Shown here: positions 15,844 to 24,947 of the stretch, in pieces
Layout of the letters: each line of letters starts with the position of its first letter
Numbering within the stretch: position 1 is the first letter of the stretch
Origin: JBFFZF01 sp050732695
Lineage (GTDB): Bacteria > Gemmatimonadota > Gemmatimonadetes > Longimicrobiales > RSA9
Direction of reading: 5' to 3'
Length of the DNA: 64,000 bases
Assembly (NCBI GenBank): GCA_050732695.1
Contig: JBOHRL010000001.1
Location: 1 to 64,000, forward strand
The notes under the pieces: generated by a model
The model's database searches: none
The model's input: the letters and a program-made list of their open reading frames with translations, nothing else
What the model was told of the DNA's origin: nothing
Position numbers and translations under genes: made by a program

Positions 15844-17967
15844 TCAGCGGGCCGCGGTCCAGCCGGGCGACCCGAGCGTTACGCCGAGATAGAGATTCCG
15901 TCCGGGTGCCGGCTCGAAGTAACGCCGGCCTACCGCATTCACGACAACGGACGCGTTATAGCGAGTATCCGTGACGTTGTTGAGTGCAATGAAGGGAGTG
16001 GCCAGCCAATCGCCGATGCGGGCGCGGTAGAGCAGCCGCGCATCCATGACCGTGGCGGCCTCGTTCGCGAACGCCGGGTCGTTGCCGTCCTCGGTGGCCT
16101 GCTCGCCAATATGCTGGAGCTCGAAATCGAAACGCAGGCGATCGGCGGCGTTGAGCTGGATCCCGGCGAAGATGTTGTGTCGCGGCACGCCCGGGAGGCG
16201 ATTCTCTTCGAAGTCGGTGCCCAGACTGCCATCGTCAACGAACACGAAGTCGTTCAGCGTATACGCGACCTCGATCGCGTGCTGGCCGATCGGCGAGGAC
16301 GCAGCCAGTTCGAGCCCGCGATGGCGTGTCTCACCTGCGTTGCGGAAGAATTCGCGACCCTCCTCGCCCTCGACCTGGAACGGAACGACTGTGTTCTCGA
16401 CGTTCATGTGGTACAGTGCGACGTCGAGATTCACGCGGCCCAGGCGGCCACGCGCACCGATCTCGGCGCTTCGTGCGTGTTGCGGGTCGAGAACGGCGTT
16501 GAAGCCGCCCGGACAGCACGGCTGCCCCGCGGGTGGTGGCGCGTTGATGAGTTCCGTCGTCGTCGGCGTCTGGAAGGCGGTCGCGTAGTTTGCGTAAAGC
16601 CGAACATCGCTCGCGGCACTCCATGTCACGCCGAGCATTCGGCTGAACGCCGAGAGCGTCCGTTTGCCGGAATCGTCGCGGCCATCGCCCGAAAACCGGT
16701 CTTCGGTCTCGAAGCGAACCGCGTCATAGCGCGTGCCGAGTGTGACCTCGACACTCGGCGAGAGACGCATGCTGGCCTGAACGAACGGGCCCAGTGCGAG
16801 CACGCGTTCCGCCTGATCGCGCTGCACGGTCGGACCGGCCTCGCCACTCACGTTGTTGAACTCACGCCGGTCGTCCCGCGCGAATTCGGCATCGAGGCCC
16901 GCGGTCAGTGAGAAGTCGCTGCCGCTCCCTGCGGGTAGTCCCGACCACGACGCCCGCATGCCACCACCTCGTCGCTCGAGGAAGATGAACGCGAACGGCA
17001 ACGCATTGTCGACATCGCGTGCGAGGCCCCAGCCAGCGAGATCGAAACGACCGGCGCCGATGATACGGGAGTATGCAAGGCCGGCCTGCGCCTGGTGCGT
17101 CGCTTCGCCGCTGCCGGTGCGGACGTTGTTCGGCCACGCGATGCGCGGGCGGAGCCGTGCCGAGTCGAGAGGGAGTGCGCCCGGACTTTCGGCGACGGGT
17201 GCGTTGACGGCGTTCACGACGAACGCAAGCGAGGAAGCGGCATCGAGCGCAAGCCTGGCGGTCGCATTGAGGAGCGTCTGCTCGGCGCGCGAGAAATCGC
17301 GGAACCCGTCCGTGCTCAGGTGGGACAGACTGATCAACCAGTTGGCGCGCCCACCCGTCCCGCCGGCCTTGGCCTGAAGCTTCGAGACGCGCCCGAACTC
17401 ACCTTCCCTGCCGGCATCCCCACCCATCACACGCGCCTCGACGCCAAAAGGCGCAAGCGGCGGCGATTCCGTCGTGACGGCGATGACACCGCCTGCCGCG
17501 TTGCCGTAGAGTGCCGAGGACGGGCCGCGCAGGATCTCGACACGCTCGGCGGCGCCGAGATCGAGATTGTTGAGGTTCGACTGCCCGTCCGGCATCGTGA
17601 GCGGGATTCCATCGGCAATCACGCGGATGCCGCGCACCCCGAACGCAGCGCGTGCGCCGAACCCGCGAATCGAGATGCGAGCGCCCAGCGAAAAGTTATA
17701 GCGATTGTTGACGAAGACGCCGGGAACACGATCGAGTGACTCATCGAGTCCGACGGTGAGCTGCGCACCCTGGAGGATGCTTCGAACGATGCGGGCGGTT
17801 GCCGCCGGCATCCGCTCGAGAGGCATGGTGCCCCGCGTAACCGTTGCGGTCAGGCTGTCGAGCGGGATGGGCCGGATGGAATCGACGCCAGTGCGACCCT
17901 GTCCGGAAGCAGGCGCTGCGAAGCAGGCCATGCCTGCCAGCATGAGCGCGGATGTGGCGCCGAGCAA
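15844..17967 (-). CDS. TonB-dependent outer-membrane receptor
   Basis: Outer-membrane transporter of about 707 residues. After a signal peptide (cleavage near APASG) comes the plug domain, with ESLDRVPGVFVNNRYNFSLG, ISIRGFGARAAFGVRGIRV and the plug signature GPSSALYGNAAGGVIAVTTE. The rest is a beta-barrel with alternating aromatic strands, ending in strands that include YFEPAPGRNLYLGVTL. The gene follows dedA by about ten bases. The start is uncertain: the TTG at 17967 gives the better signal peptide, the ATG at 17943 a very short one. The ligand (iron chelate, vitamin or sugar) is unknown, since no ligand-specific partner gene is nearby. Confidence 0.9.
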   Translation of the reverse strand: MLGATSALMLAGMACFAAPASGQGRTGVDSIRPIPLDSLTATVTRGTMPLERMPAATARIVRSILQGAQLTVGLDESLDRVPGVFVNNRYNFSLGARISIRGFGARAAFGVRGIRVIADGIPLTMPDGQSNLNNLDLGAAERVEILRGPSSALYGNAAGGVIAVTTESPPLAPFGVEARVMGGDAGREGEFGRVSKLQAKAGGTGGRANWLISLSHLSTDGFRDFSRAEQTLLNATARLALDAASSLAFVVNAVNAPVAESPGALPLDSARLRPRIAWPNNVRTGSGEATHQAQAGLAYSRIIGAGRFDLAGWGLARDVDNALPFAFIFLERRGGGMRASWSGLPAGSGSDFSLTAGLDAEFARDDRREFNNVSGEAGPTVQRDQAERVLALGPFVQASMRLSPSVEVTLGTRYDAVRFETEDRFSGDGRDDSGKRTLSAFSRMLGVTWSAASDVRLYANYATAFQTPTTTELINAPPPAGQPCCPGGFNAVLDPQHARSAEIGARGRLGRVNLDVALYHMNVENTVVPFQVEGEEGREFFRNAGETRHRGLELAASSPIGQHAIEVAYTLNDFVFVDDGSLGTDFEENRLPGVPRHNIFAGIQLNAADRLRFDFELQHIGEQATEDGNDPAFANEAATVMDARLLYRARIGDWLATPFIALNNVTDTRYNASVVVNAVGRRYFEPAPGRNLYLGVTLGSPGWTAAR

Positions 17968-17977
17968 TCCGCAGCGC

Positions 17978-18640
17978 TCAGGGGCCGGCCGGTGACCCCG
18001 CACGCTTGCCCGTCCGCAGCTTGTGCCGCAGGAACTCGATGATGCCCGGCAGAATCGAGACGAAGATGATGGCAAGGATCACCAGTTCGAAGTTCTTTTC
18101 GACGGCCGGGATCGTGCCGAAGAAGTAGCCTGCAAAGACGAAGAGCGCAATCCAGACGATACCGCCCACGACGTTGTATGCAAGGAAGCGCCCGTAGTTC
18201 ATGGTCCCGATGCCGGCCACGAACGGCGCGAAGGTCCGGATGATCGGCATGAATCGCGCAATGATGATGGTCTTGCCACCATGCCGTTCGTAGAATGCGT
18301 GCGTGCGGTCGAGATACGCCTTTTTCACGAAGGGCAGGCCGCGCTCCGCACGCGGGCCGACCCATCGCCCGATCCAGTAGTTCACGGTATCGCCCAGAAT
18401 CGCAGCGATGGACAGCAGCACGAACAGCAGAAGCGGGTTCAACGAACCGCGCGCGGCGAAGGCGCCGGCCGCGAAGAGCAAGGAATCGCCGGGCAGGAGC
18501 GGCATCACGACGAGCCCGGTCTCCACGAAGATGATCGCGAACAGGATCCCGTACGTCCACGTTCCATATTCGCGGATCATGCCGTCGAGATGGTGATCGA
18601 TGTTGCGGATGAAGTCAAAGAGCTGAAGCAGAAGATCCAT
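17978..18640 (-). CDS. DedA family membrane protein
   Basis: A 220-residue DedA/SNARE-associated-type inner-membrane protein. It has the family motifs FVETGLVVMPLLPGDSLLF, GDTVNYWIGRWVG and ARFMPIIRTFAPFVAGIG, and four to five hydrophobic helices. DedA proteins are linked to lipid-carrier (undecaprenyl phosphate) or phospholipid translocation and membrane energetics. The ATG at 18640 begins 17 bases after pcm; a longer frame reaching 18706 would overlap pcm. The TonB receptor gene follows closely, so this is the second-to-last gene of the surE-pcm unit. Confidence 0.92.
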   Translation of the reverse strand: MDLLLQLFDFIRNIDHHLDGMIREYGTWTYGILFAIIFVETGLVVMPLLPGDSLLFAAGAFAARGSLNPLLLFVLLSIAAILGDTVNYWIGRWVGPRAERGLPFVKKAYLDRTHAFYERHGGKTIIIARFMPIIRTFAPFVAGIGTMNYGRFLAYNVVGGIVWIALFVFAGYFFGTIPAVEKNFELVILAIIFVSILPGIIEFLRHKLRTGKRAGSPAGP

Positions 18641-18657
18641 CGAAGCGTATCCGGTGG

Positions 18658-19323
18658 TCAGGTTGCGGGCCAGGCGAAACGGCCAATCAGGGGCACGAAC
18701 GCGCACCCCGCGAGTTCCTCAGTCTCGACCCCTGTCTCGCTTTTCCTCACCAGAGTGAGCTGCTGTTCGGTCCGATCGCCGAGCGGGATGAGCATGCGGC
18801 CGCCGGTGGCCAGCTGCGTAACCAGGGCGGCAGGAATCTCGGGTGCGCCTGCGGCCACGAGAATCGCATCGAACGGAGCATAGCGCGACCAGCCGACCGT
18901 ACCATCGCCCGTAAGCAGTGCAACGTTCGCAATGCGCAATGAATCGAGGACGGCCCGGGCGCGCAGGGTGAGTTCAGGGATGCGATCGATCGAGTACACG
19001 CGACTCACAAGCTGCGCGAGGACGGCCGTCTGGTACCCCATCCCCGTCCCGACTTCGAGGACACGGTCGGTCGGCTCGAGCTCGATCCGCTCCATGAACA
19101 GGGCCTGAAGCGATGGCTGCGACGTGGTCTGACCGAATCCGATCGGCAGGGCAGCGTCCTCGTATGCACGATGCTCGACAGCAGTCGGCAGGAACAGATG
19201 CCGCGGCACTGTCGAGAACGCGCGCAGGATCTCGAGATTCTCGATGCCCTTGTCGCGAATGATCTCGACGAGCTGCCGTCGCTGGCGCTCAAAGCGCTGG
19301 TCATTCAGAGCGACAGCTGCCAC
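18658..19323 (-). CDS. pcm: Protein-L-isoaspartate O-methyltransferase Pcm
   Basis: Repairs isoaspartyl residues in aged proteins by SAM-dependent methylation. The 221 residues include VPRHLFLPTA, the substrate loop LPIGFGQTTSQPS and SAM motif I RVLEVGTGMGYQTAVLA. The start is GTG at 19323, overlapping the surE stop by 19 bases. The surE-pcm pairing is the same as in enterobacteria and supports a stationary-phase repair role. Confidence 0.95.
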   Translation of the reverse strand: MAAVALNDQRFERQRRQLVEIIRDKGIENLEILRAFSTVPRHLFLPTAVEHRAYEDAALPIGFGQTTSQPSLQALFMERIELEPTDRVLEVGTGMGYQTAVLAQLVSRVYSIDRIPELTLRARAVLDSLRIANVALLTGDGTVGWSRYAPFDAILVAAGAPEIPAALVTQLATGGRMLIPLGDRTEQQLTLVRKSETGVETEELAGCAFVPLIGRFAWPAT

Positions 19324-20054
19324 TGCCCGATCTCCGAAAGCAGACGGTAGTTGGTGAGATCGATGTGCAACGGCGTGACCGAGATGAAACCGTCATGGAT
19401 GGCCTGGAAATCGGATTCATCGGTTCCCGACCACTTGCTCTCGCCGCCGCCGATCCAGAAGTACTCGCGACCGTTCGGATCGGCCGCGCGCGTCAGTGAA
19501 CCCACGTACGCCCGCCGGCCGAGCGACGTCACGCGGATGCCCGCCACCGCGTCGGGTGCGACCGGCGGCAGGTTCACGTTGAAGAGCGTGTCTTTCGGGA
19601 AACGCGACCGGCCGACGAGCTGCTTCAGAACCTCCGTGAGCACATCCTCCCACTGCTCGAGTTGCTCCATCTGGCGGCCCGTCCACGATAACGCGATCGC
19701 CGGAATGCCGAGGATCGTCGCTTCCATTGCTGCCGCAACGGTGCCCGAGTAGAGTACGTCGTCACCGAGGTTCGCGCCGTGGTTGACGCCCGAGAGCACG
19801 AAGTCCGGCCGCTGTTCCAACAGTTCGCCAACCGCAAGCACGACACAGTCGGTTGGCGTACCGTCCACGACCATGCTGCCATCATCGGCGGAGCGCACAC
19901 GCAGCGGATAATGCAGCGTTAACGAGTGACTGGTCGCGCTCTGTTCGCGATCCGGCGCGACCACAGTCACATCGCCGAGCCGGCCCGCCGCACGAGCCAG
20001 AACGCGGATGCCGCCGGCGAGGTACCCATCATCGTTCGTGACAAGGATTCGCAT
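19305..20054 (-). CDS. surE: 5'/3'-nucleotidase SurE
   Basis: Metal-dependent nucleoside monophosphate phosphatase, also active on short polyphosphate in some species. The 249 residues begin with the metal site VTNDDG (D8, D9); S39 in REQSATSHS and N91 in SGVNHGANLGDD complete the metal ligands. Its ATG shares one base with the stop of the MerR-type gene (TAATG), and it overlaps pcm downstream. Confidence 0.96.
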   Translation of the reverse strand: MRILVTNDDGYLAGGIRVLARAAGRLGDVTVVAPDREQSATSHSLTLHYPLRVRSADDGSMVVDGTPTDCVVLAVGELLEQRPDFVLSGVNHGANLGDDVLYSGTVAAAMEATILGIPAIALSWTGRQMEQLEQWEDVLTEVLKQLVGRSRFPKDTLFNVNLPPVAPDAVAGIRVTSLGRRAYVGSLTRAADPNGREYFWIGGGESKWSGTDESDFQAIHDGFISVTPLHIDLTNYRLLSEIGQWQLSL

Positions 20055-20620
20055 TACGACCTTGGTGGCAGTGTCAGGACGCGGGCAAGCTGGGCGAGTT
20101 CGATCCGCAGCATGTCGACGGTTTCAACTTCGAGCGCGCGCCCGCCCATTTCCTGGAGACTACCGGTCCGGCGCAACTGATCGAGCTTCGCCTTGGCGCC
20201 CTCGACCGTATACTTTTCGTCGTAGAGCAACTGCTTCACGAGCATGATCAGGCGGATCTCCTTGCGCTGGTAGACGCGGTTGCCGGACCGGTTCTTGGAC
20301 GGATTGAGCGGCCCGAACTGCGTCTCCCAGTAACGAAGCACGTGCGGCTTCAGGTCTACGAGATCGCAAACTTCGCTGATCGAGTAGTACTCTTTGTGGG
20401 CAACAGGCCGCTCCCGCGTGACCTGACTGCGGTCGATCGCATCGCGTTGATCGTCAGCGCGCGCATCGGCGCGGCCGCTTGCCAGTTCGGCGTCGAGGGT
20501 GGACGCGCCCCTGAGCACATCCGCATCGACCGCGGCGGTCGCGGGCGGCGCAGAGGCATCCTGGCTCGTCGCTTCCTCGATCTCCCAAGGGAAGAGGTCG
20601 TCCCGTTCCTCTGCACTCAT
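20054..20620 (-). CDS. MerR-family transcriptional regulator
   Basis: A 188-residue protein with a long acidic, probably disordered N-terminus (1-~72) before a MerR winged helix-turn-helix: YYSISEVCDLVDLKPHVLRYWE at about 78-99, then NRVYQRKEIRLIMLVKQLLYD. Only about 45 residues follow, which is too short for a metal or drug-binding domain, so it resembles the constitutive or dimer-only MerR proteins. It overlaps gpsA and surE by four and one bases. No target operator could be identified. Confidence 0.88.
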   Translation of the reverse strand: MSAEERDDLFPWEIEEATSQDASAPPATAAVDADVLRGASTLDAELASGRADARADDQRDAIDRSQVTRERPVAHKEYYSISEVCDLVDLKPHVLRYWETQFGPLNPSKNRSGNRVYQRKEIRLIMLVKQLLYDEKYTVEGAKAKLDQLRRTGSLQEMGGRALEVETVDMLRIELAQLARVLTLPPRS

Positions 20621-21624
20621 GACCAGATCTCCGGTTTGGGCTCACGCAGCATCAGATGCTCCATGGCTTCGCGTGCTGTCCGTTGCTCGAAAAGCACCGC
20701 GTGCACCTCGTTGACGATCGGCATCTCGATCGATTCGCGCAACGCGAGATCGCGCGCGGCGCGTGTCGTGTCAACGCCTTCCGCGACATGGCGCATCCCG
20801 GCCAGGATGTCGTGCAGCGTTCGTCCCCGGCCCAGTTCGATGCCGACATGCCTGTTGCGGCTGAGATCACCTGTGCAGGTCAGGATCAGGTCGCCCATCC
20901 CGGCCAGGCCGGAAAGCGTAAGGGGGTTCGCTCCCCGGGCGACCCCGAGCCGGGCAATTTCCGCCAGCCCGCGCGTGATCAGGGCCGCCGTCGCGTTGTG
21001 GCCAAGACCGAGGCCGACCGCCATTCCCACCGCAAGGGCAATCACGTTCTTGAGGGCGCCGCCCAGCTCAACGCCGGCCACGTCACTCGACGTGTATACC
21101 CGGAAGTCGGCCGTCTGGAAGAGGTCCTGTGTAGCTATGGCCGTGCGCTCGTTCGCGCTCGCAACGGTGACCGCCGTGGCCAGACCGCGGGCGACCTCCT
21201 CCGCGAAGCTGGGGCCGCTCAGGAATGCCATTCGCGCGGCAGGCCCCGGTGGCAGGACCTCGGCCAGAACCTCTGCCATGGTCTGGAGTGAACCCCGCTC
21301 GATCCCCTTCGACGCGCTGATCACCGCCGCGCCGGGCTCGAAATAAGGCGCCGCCTCCTGCATGACACCGCGCACATGCTGCGCAGGACTCACGGACACG
21401 ATGAAGGCGCAGCCAATGACCGAAGCCAGATCGGTCGTCGCGACGAGGCCGGGTTCGAGCGAAATCCCGGGCAGGTACCGTGCGTTGCCCTCGCCTGCGT
21501 TCACGGCGTCGGCAACATCCGACTCGAACGACCAGAGTGTGACTGCGTTCCCCTTGCGCGCGAGCAGATTCGCGAGGGCGGTGCCCCATGCGCCTGCCCC
21601 GATGACCGTGATCCGTTCCGTCAT
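20617..21624 (-). CDS. gpsA: NAD(P)H-dependent glycerol-3-phosphate dehydrogenase GpsA
   Basis: Makes sn-glycerol-3-phosphate from DHAP for phospholipid synthesis. The 335 residues have the Rossmann motif IGAGAWGTALANLLA near the N-terminus, FLSGPSFAEEVARGLATAV and the catalytic lysine region GGALKNVIALAVG. The ATG at 21624 overlaps plsY by four bases. An open frame continues upstream for 280 codons, but it is out of phase with plsY and not coding. GpsA feeds PlsY directly, so the pair is functionally matched. Confidence 0.96.
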   Translation of the reverse strand: MTERITVIGAGAWGTALANLLARKGNAVTLWSFESDVADAVNAGEGNARYLPGISLEPGLVATTDLASVIGCAFIVSVSPAQHVRGVMQEAAPYFEPGAAVISASKGIERGSLQTMAEVLAEVLPPGPAARMAFLSGPSFAEEVARGLATAVTVASANERTAIATQDLFQTADFRVYTSSDVAGVELGGALKNVIALAVGMAVGLGLGHNATAALITRGLAEIARLGVARGANPLTLSGLAGMGDLILTCTGDLSRNRHVGIELGRGRTLHDILAGMRHVAEGVDTTRAARDLALRESIEMPIVNEVHAVLFEQRTAREAMEHLMLREPKPEIWS

Positions 21625-22223
21625 CGTGCCTCGCGTGTCCTCCTGCCAAACCGATTCTCGGTACCCGCACGGAGCCGGCGAATGTTCGCGCGGTGTGCGA
21701 ACACGACGAAAACCGCCAGCGCCAGCGTCAGCCAGAGAACGGGACCGCTGCCGGCCAGCACCCACACGGTGACGGCAACAACGATCGCCGCGACCATCGA
21801 CGCGAGCGAGACGTACCCGGTCACCCAGGCCAGAAAGCCCCAGGTGCCCAGGCCAATGAGCATTGCCATGGGCGCAAGCGCGAGCACCACGCCCGCGCTC
21901 GTCGCCACTCCCTTCCCTCCCTTGAACCCGACATAAATCGAGAATACGTGGCCCATGATGGAGGCCGCACCGTACCCCAATGCCCACGATGGTGATGGCT
22001 GGCCATCCCAGAGCGGAAAGGCGAATGCCGGGAACCATCCTTTCGCGATGTCGACAACGAAGATCGGCAGCGCGGCTTTCCAGCCGAGGACGCGGTACGC
22101 ATTGCTTGCACCGAGGTTCCCGCTGCCGTGCCGGCGCAGGTCCACACCACGCACGCGCCCAACCACGAAGCTGGTCGGGATCGCACCCGTCAGATACGCC
22201 GCAGCGAGCAGGAGCCACGTCAT
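21621..22223 (-). CDS. plsY: Glycerol-3-phosphate acyltransferase PlsY
   Basis: Inner-membrane acyl-phosphate:glycerol-3-phosphate acyltransferase, the first acylation in phospholipid synthesis. The 200 residues have five hydrophobic helices and the three PlsY motifs: SGNLGASNAYRVLG (34-47), FKGGKGVATSAGV and a C-terminal FAHRANIRRL. It overlaps der upstream and gpsA downstream by four bases each. Confidence 0.96.
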   Translation of the reverse strand: MTWLLLAAAYLTGAIPTSFVVGRVRGVDLRRHGSGNLGASNAYRVLGWKAALPIFVVDIAKGWFPAFAFPLWDGQPSPSWALGYGAASIMGHVFSIYVGFKGGKGVATSAGVVLALAPMAMLIGLGTWGFLAWVTGYVSLASMVAAIVVAVTVWVLAGSGPVLWLTLALAVFVVFAHRANIRRLRAGTENRFGRRTREAR

Positions 22224-23551
22224 CGCCGTTTCTCGCTTCGCGCGCGCAGCCGGATGCGGATCGGGGTTCCCGCAAAACCCCAGCGCTCACGCATTCCGTT
22301 ACGCAGGTAACGGACGTAGTGCTCGGGCACTGCTTTCGGATAATTCGCAAACAACACGAATGTGGGCGGCGCTGCTGCTGCCTGCGTCGCGTACAGGAAT
22401 CGGACCGGCGCGCCACGATAATGCGGAGGCGGCTGCCGGGCAGACAGCTCCTTGACCGCTTCGACGACGTCATGGGTCGCGATCCGCTTGCCGCGGCTGG
22501 CCGCGACTTCGAGAACGAGGTCGAGCACCTTGTGCACGCGCTGGCCGGTCAAGGCACTGCTGAACAGGATGGGCACCGTGGCGAGAGCCGGTGCGCGCGC
22601 ACGCACTGTGCGTTCGTACTCGATCGCAGTTCTGGTGTCCTTCTCGACGAGGTCCCACTTGTTGGCAACGATGATCAACCCACAGCCTGCGCTCCACGCC
22701 TTCTCGGCAATCCGCAGGTCCTGCGCATGGACGGGCTGAGTCGCCTCGATCAGCAGGATGCAGACGTCGGCACGCTCGATCGCACGCTCGGTCCGTAACG
22801 CGCTGTAGTACTCGAGGCCGCGATCGATTCGGGACTGACGGCGTAATCCAGCAGTATCGACGAACACCAGATCGCGATCGTGATAGCGCACCAGCGTGTC
22901 GATGCTGTCGCGCGTGGTTCCCGCCTCCTCGTTCACGACCAGTCGTTCCTCGCCCAGCAGCCGGTTGATGAAGCTCGACTTGCCCACGTTGGGCCGGCCG
23001 ATCACGGCAACCGAGAGCGCATCCTGCTCACCTGGTTGCTCTGCGGTGTCTGGCAACAGCGCAACAAGACGATCGAGCAGGTCGCCCGAGCCCTTGCCGA
23101 CCATCGCGGTAACCGGAACCGGTTCGTCCAGCCCGAGCTGCCAGAAATCATGATGGCCGATATCGTCCGGCAAACGGTCCATCTTGTTGACGGCCAGAAG
23201 TACGGGCCGATTCGCTCTGCGCAGCACTTCGGCCACACGAAAATCGACGGGGTGCGGCCCGGCGATGCCATCGACGACGAACAGGATGACGTCCGCCTCT
23301 TCGATGGCGGCCTCGATCTGGTGGCGAATGGATCGGGCCAGAACCTCTGCCGCATCGGGTTCGAGGCCGCCCGTGTCCACGACCCAGAAAGCGTGACCAG
23401 CCCAGTCGCTGCGAGCAAAGTTTCGATCGCGCGTGACACCCGGGCGGTCGTCGACAATCGCACGCCGCTGGCCGATGATGCGGTTGAAGAGCGTCGACTT
23501 GCCCACATTCGGCCGGCCGACGATCGCCACCGTTGGGAGCGAGCGCTTCAC
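22220..23551 (-). CDS. der: Ribosome-assembly GTPase Der (EngA)
   Basis: Essential GTPase for 50S subunit maturation. The 443 residues have the diagnostic pair of G domains: G1 GRPNVGKST, DTGG and NKMD in the first; GRPNVGKSS, DTAG and NKWD in the second; then a KH-like C-terminal domain. The start overlaps the stop of the DUF512 gene (ATGA) and the end overlaps plsY. Confidence 0.97.
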   Translation of the reverse strand: MKRSLPTVAIVGRPNVGKSTLFNRIIGQRRAIVDDRPGVTRDRNFARSDWAGHAFWVVDTGGLEPDAAEVLARSIRHQIEAAIEEADVILFVVDGIAGPHPVDFRVAEVLRRANRPVLLAVNKMDRLPDDIGHHDFWQLGLDEPVPVTAMVGKGSGDLLDRLVALLPDTAEQPGEQDALSVAVIGRPNVGKSSFINRLLGEERLVVNEEAGTTRDSIDTLVRYHDRDLVFVDTAGLRRQSRIDRGLEYYSALRTERAIERADVCILLIEATQPVHAQDLRIAEKAWSAGCGLIIVANKWDLVEKDTRTAIEYERTVRARAPALATVPILFSSALTGQRVHKVLDLVLEVAASRGKRIATHDVVEAVKELSARQPPPHYRGAPVRFLYATQAAAAPPTFVLFANYPKAVPEHYVRYLRNGMRERWGFAGTPIRIRLRARSEKRR

Positions 23552-24831
23552 GAGGGTTGCAGAGCCGTCACGAGTTCGTGAGCCGGCCGGATCGCTGCAT
23601 GCGGGAACGCGGCATCGATCGCGGCCAGAGTCACATCGTCGATGAAGTGTGCATCGTCGTTGAGCGCTTCCGCGGGCAGCAGGGCCAGATCGAATGGCGC
23701 TGCCTGTGCGGCCTGGCCGAGCGCGGCGAGGACGTCACGGCCGGGCAGCAGGCCGGCCGTCGTGACCGTCGCGCCGAAATAACTGTTCGATACGGCAACC
23801 AGCCGCGCGTTGCAGCCGGTTGCGCTCTCGAGCCGCGGCAGCAGTGGGCCGATGACAGCCGCCATCCTCTGACCGGTGACCACGACGACGTTCTGACCCG
23901 GCATGCGCGGCGCATCCGGCAGGTTCTCGTCAAAGGCGTCGAGAAGCCGGCGGACAGCGCCGACTCCGTTCTCCGTCAGAGGCCAGTCATCGTAGTATGA
24001 CGCGATTGGAAGCGGGCGGCCCGCCGCGAAGAACAATTCGTCCGATGCGTAGACCCAGCCAGTCCCGCGCGTCTCAATCGAGCGCGCACGGGCCCGATCC
24101 ACCTGTTCGATCGCGCGGCCGGCTTCGTCCGGCGTGAGCAGCCGGATCGGCCGGTCGAGGTTGTACTTCGTGAGGCCGACAGGCACGATCGAGAGCGAGA
24201 GCACATGTTCGCCGAGCGCGAACAGGTCGCAGATCGTGCGATCGAGGTGCACGCCGTCGTTCAGATCCGGACAGAGGACGACCTGCGTGTGCATATCAAT
24301 GCCACCATCGATCAACTCGCGCAGGCGGTCGAGGATGTCGCCACCGCGCGCCACGCCGAGCGCTGCCTCGCGAACTTCCGGTTCTGTCGCGTGAACACTC
24401 ACGTACAGTGGAGACAGGCGCTGTTCGAGAATGCGGCGAAATCCGCCTGGCCCGAGGTTCGTCAGCGTGACATAGCTCCCATACGTGAACGAAAGCCGGA
24501 AATCATCGTCCTTGAGAAACAGCGATTCGCGCGCGTCCGGCGGATTGCCATCGATGAAGCAGAAGGCACATTTGTTCGCGCACTGGCGCACAGGGTCAGG
24601 CGCCGTGACAATGCCGAGCGGCTCGCCGGCCGGCTTCTCGATCTCGTAGAGAGTGGCATGCGTGCAGCCGGGCGACACGGCCTCGACCTCGAGCGTTTCA
24701 TCGACTTCGAGAAAGCGCAGATCAATGGTGTCGCGCACGGGCGCCCCATTGATGCGAACAATGCGCGTCCCGATCTCGAGTTCGAGATCGTCGGCAATCG
24801 TACCCGACTCGACCTGCGCGATGCGGACCAC
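23548..24831 (-). CDS. DUF512 / TIGR03279-type radical SAM protein with PDZ domain
   Basis: A 427-residue protein. Residues ~4-50 form a PDZ-like domain. Then come the cysteines C84, C88 and C91 (CANKCAFC), the CX3CX2C pattern of a radical SAM [4Fe-4S] site, a FLKDDDFRLSFTYGSYVTLTN segment (split here by family positions 105-125) and the C-terminal DUF512 domain with FGATVTTAGLLPG. The family is widespread but its reaction is not established. The gene is preceded by AGGAGG and followed by der with a four-base overlap. The pairing with der suggests a link to ribosome or translation processes, but this is inference. Confidence 0.88.
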   Translation of the reverse strand: MVRIAQVESGTIADDLELEIGTRIVRINGAPVRDTIDLRFLEVDETLEVEAVSPGCTHATLYEIEKPAGEPLGIVTAPDPVRQCANKCAFCFIDGNPPDARESLFLKDDDFRLSFTYGSYVTLTNLGPGGFRRILEQRLSPLYVSVHATEPEVREAALGVARGGDILDRLRELIDGGIDMHTQVVLCPDLNDGVHLDRTICDLFALGEHVLSLSIVPVGLTKYNLDRPIRLLTPDEAGRAIEQVDRARARSIETRGTGWVYASDELFFAAGRPLPIASYYDDWPLTENGVGAVRRLLDAFDENLPDAPRMPGQNVVVVTGQRMAAVIGPLLPRLESATGCNARLVAVSNSYFGATVTTAGLLPGRDVLAALGQAAQAAPFDLALLPAEALNDDAHFIDDVTLAAIDAAFPHAAIRPAHELVTALQPS

Positions 24832-24846
24832 TGGCCTCCTGAAGTA

Positions 24847-24872
24847 CGGGGCAGCCCGATTGGGCCGCCCCG
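24847..24872 (-). other. Strong stem-loop between larC and the DUF512 gene
   Basis: A 26-base near-perfect palindrome: CGGGGC, one mismatch, GCCC, loop of four, GGGC, one mismatch, GCCCCG. It lies 16-41 bases before the DUF512 start codon and about 75 bases after the larC stop. No T-run follows on the minus strand, so it is more likely an attenuator-like or RNA-processing structure than a simple terminator. Confidence 0.5.
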
Positions 24873-24947
24873 ACTCGTTTCATTGGCGACTCCGGAAAGT
24901 ACCGGCCGGAACGACGTGACTCGATGGGCGCTTCCTGCGCACCGGTC

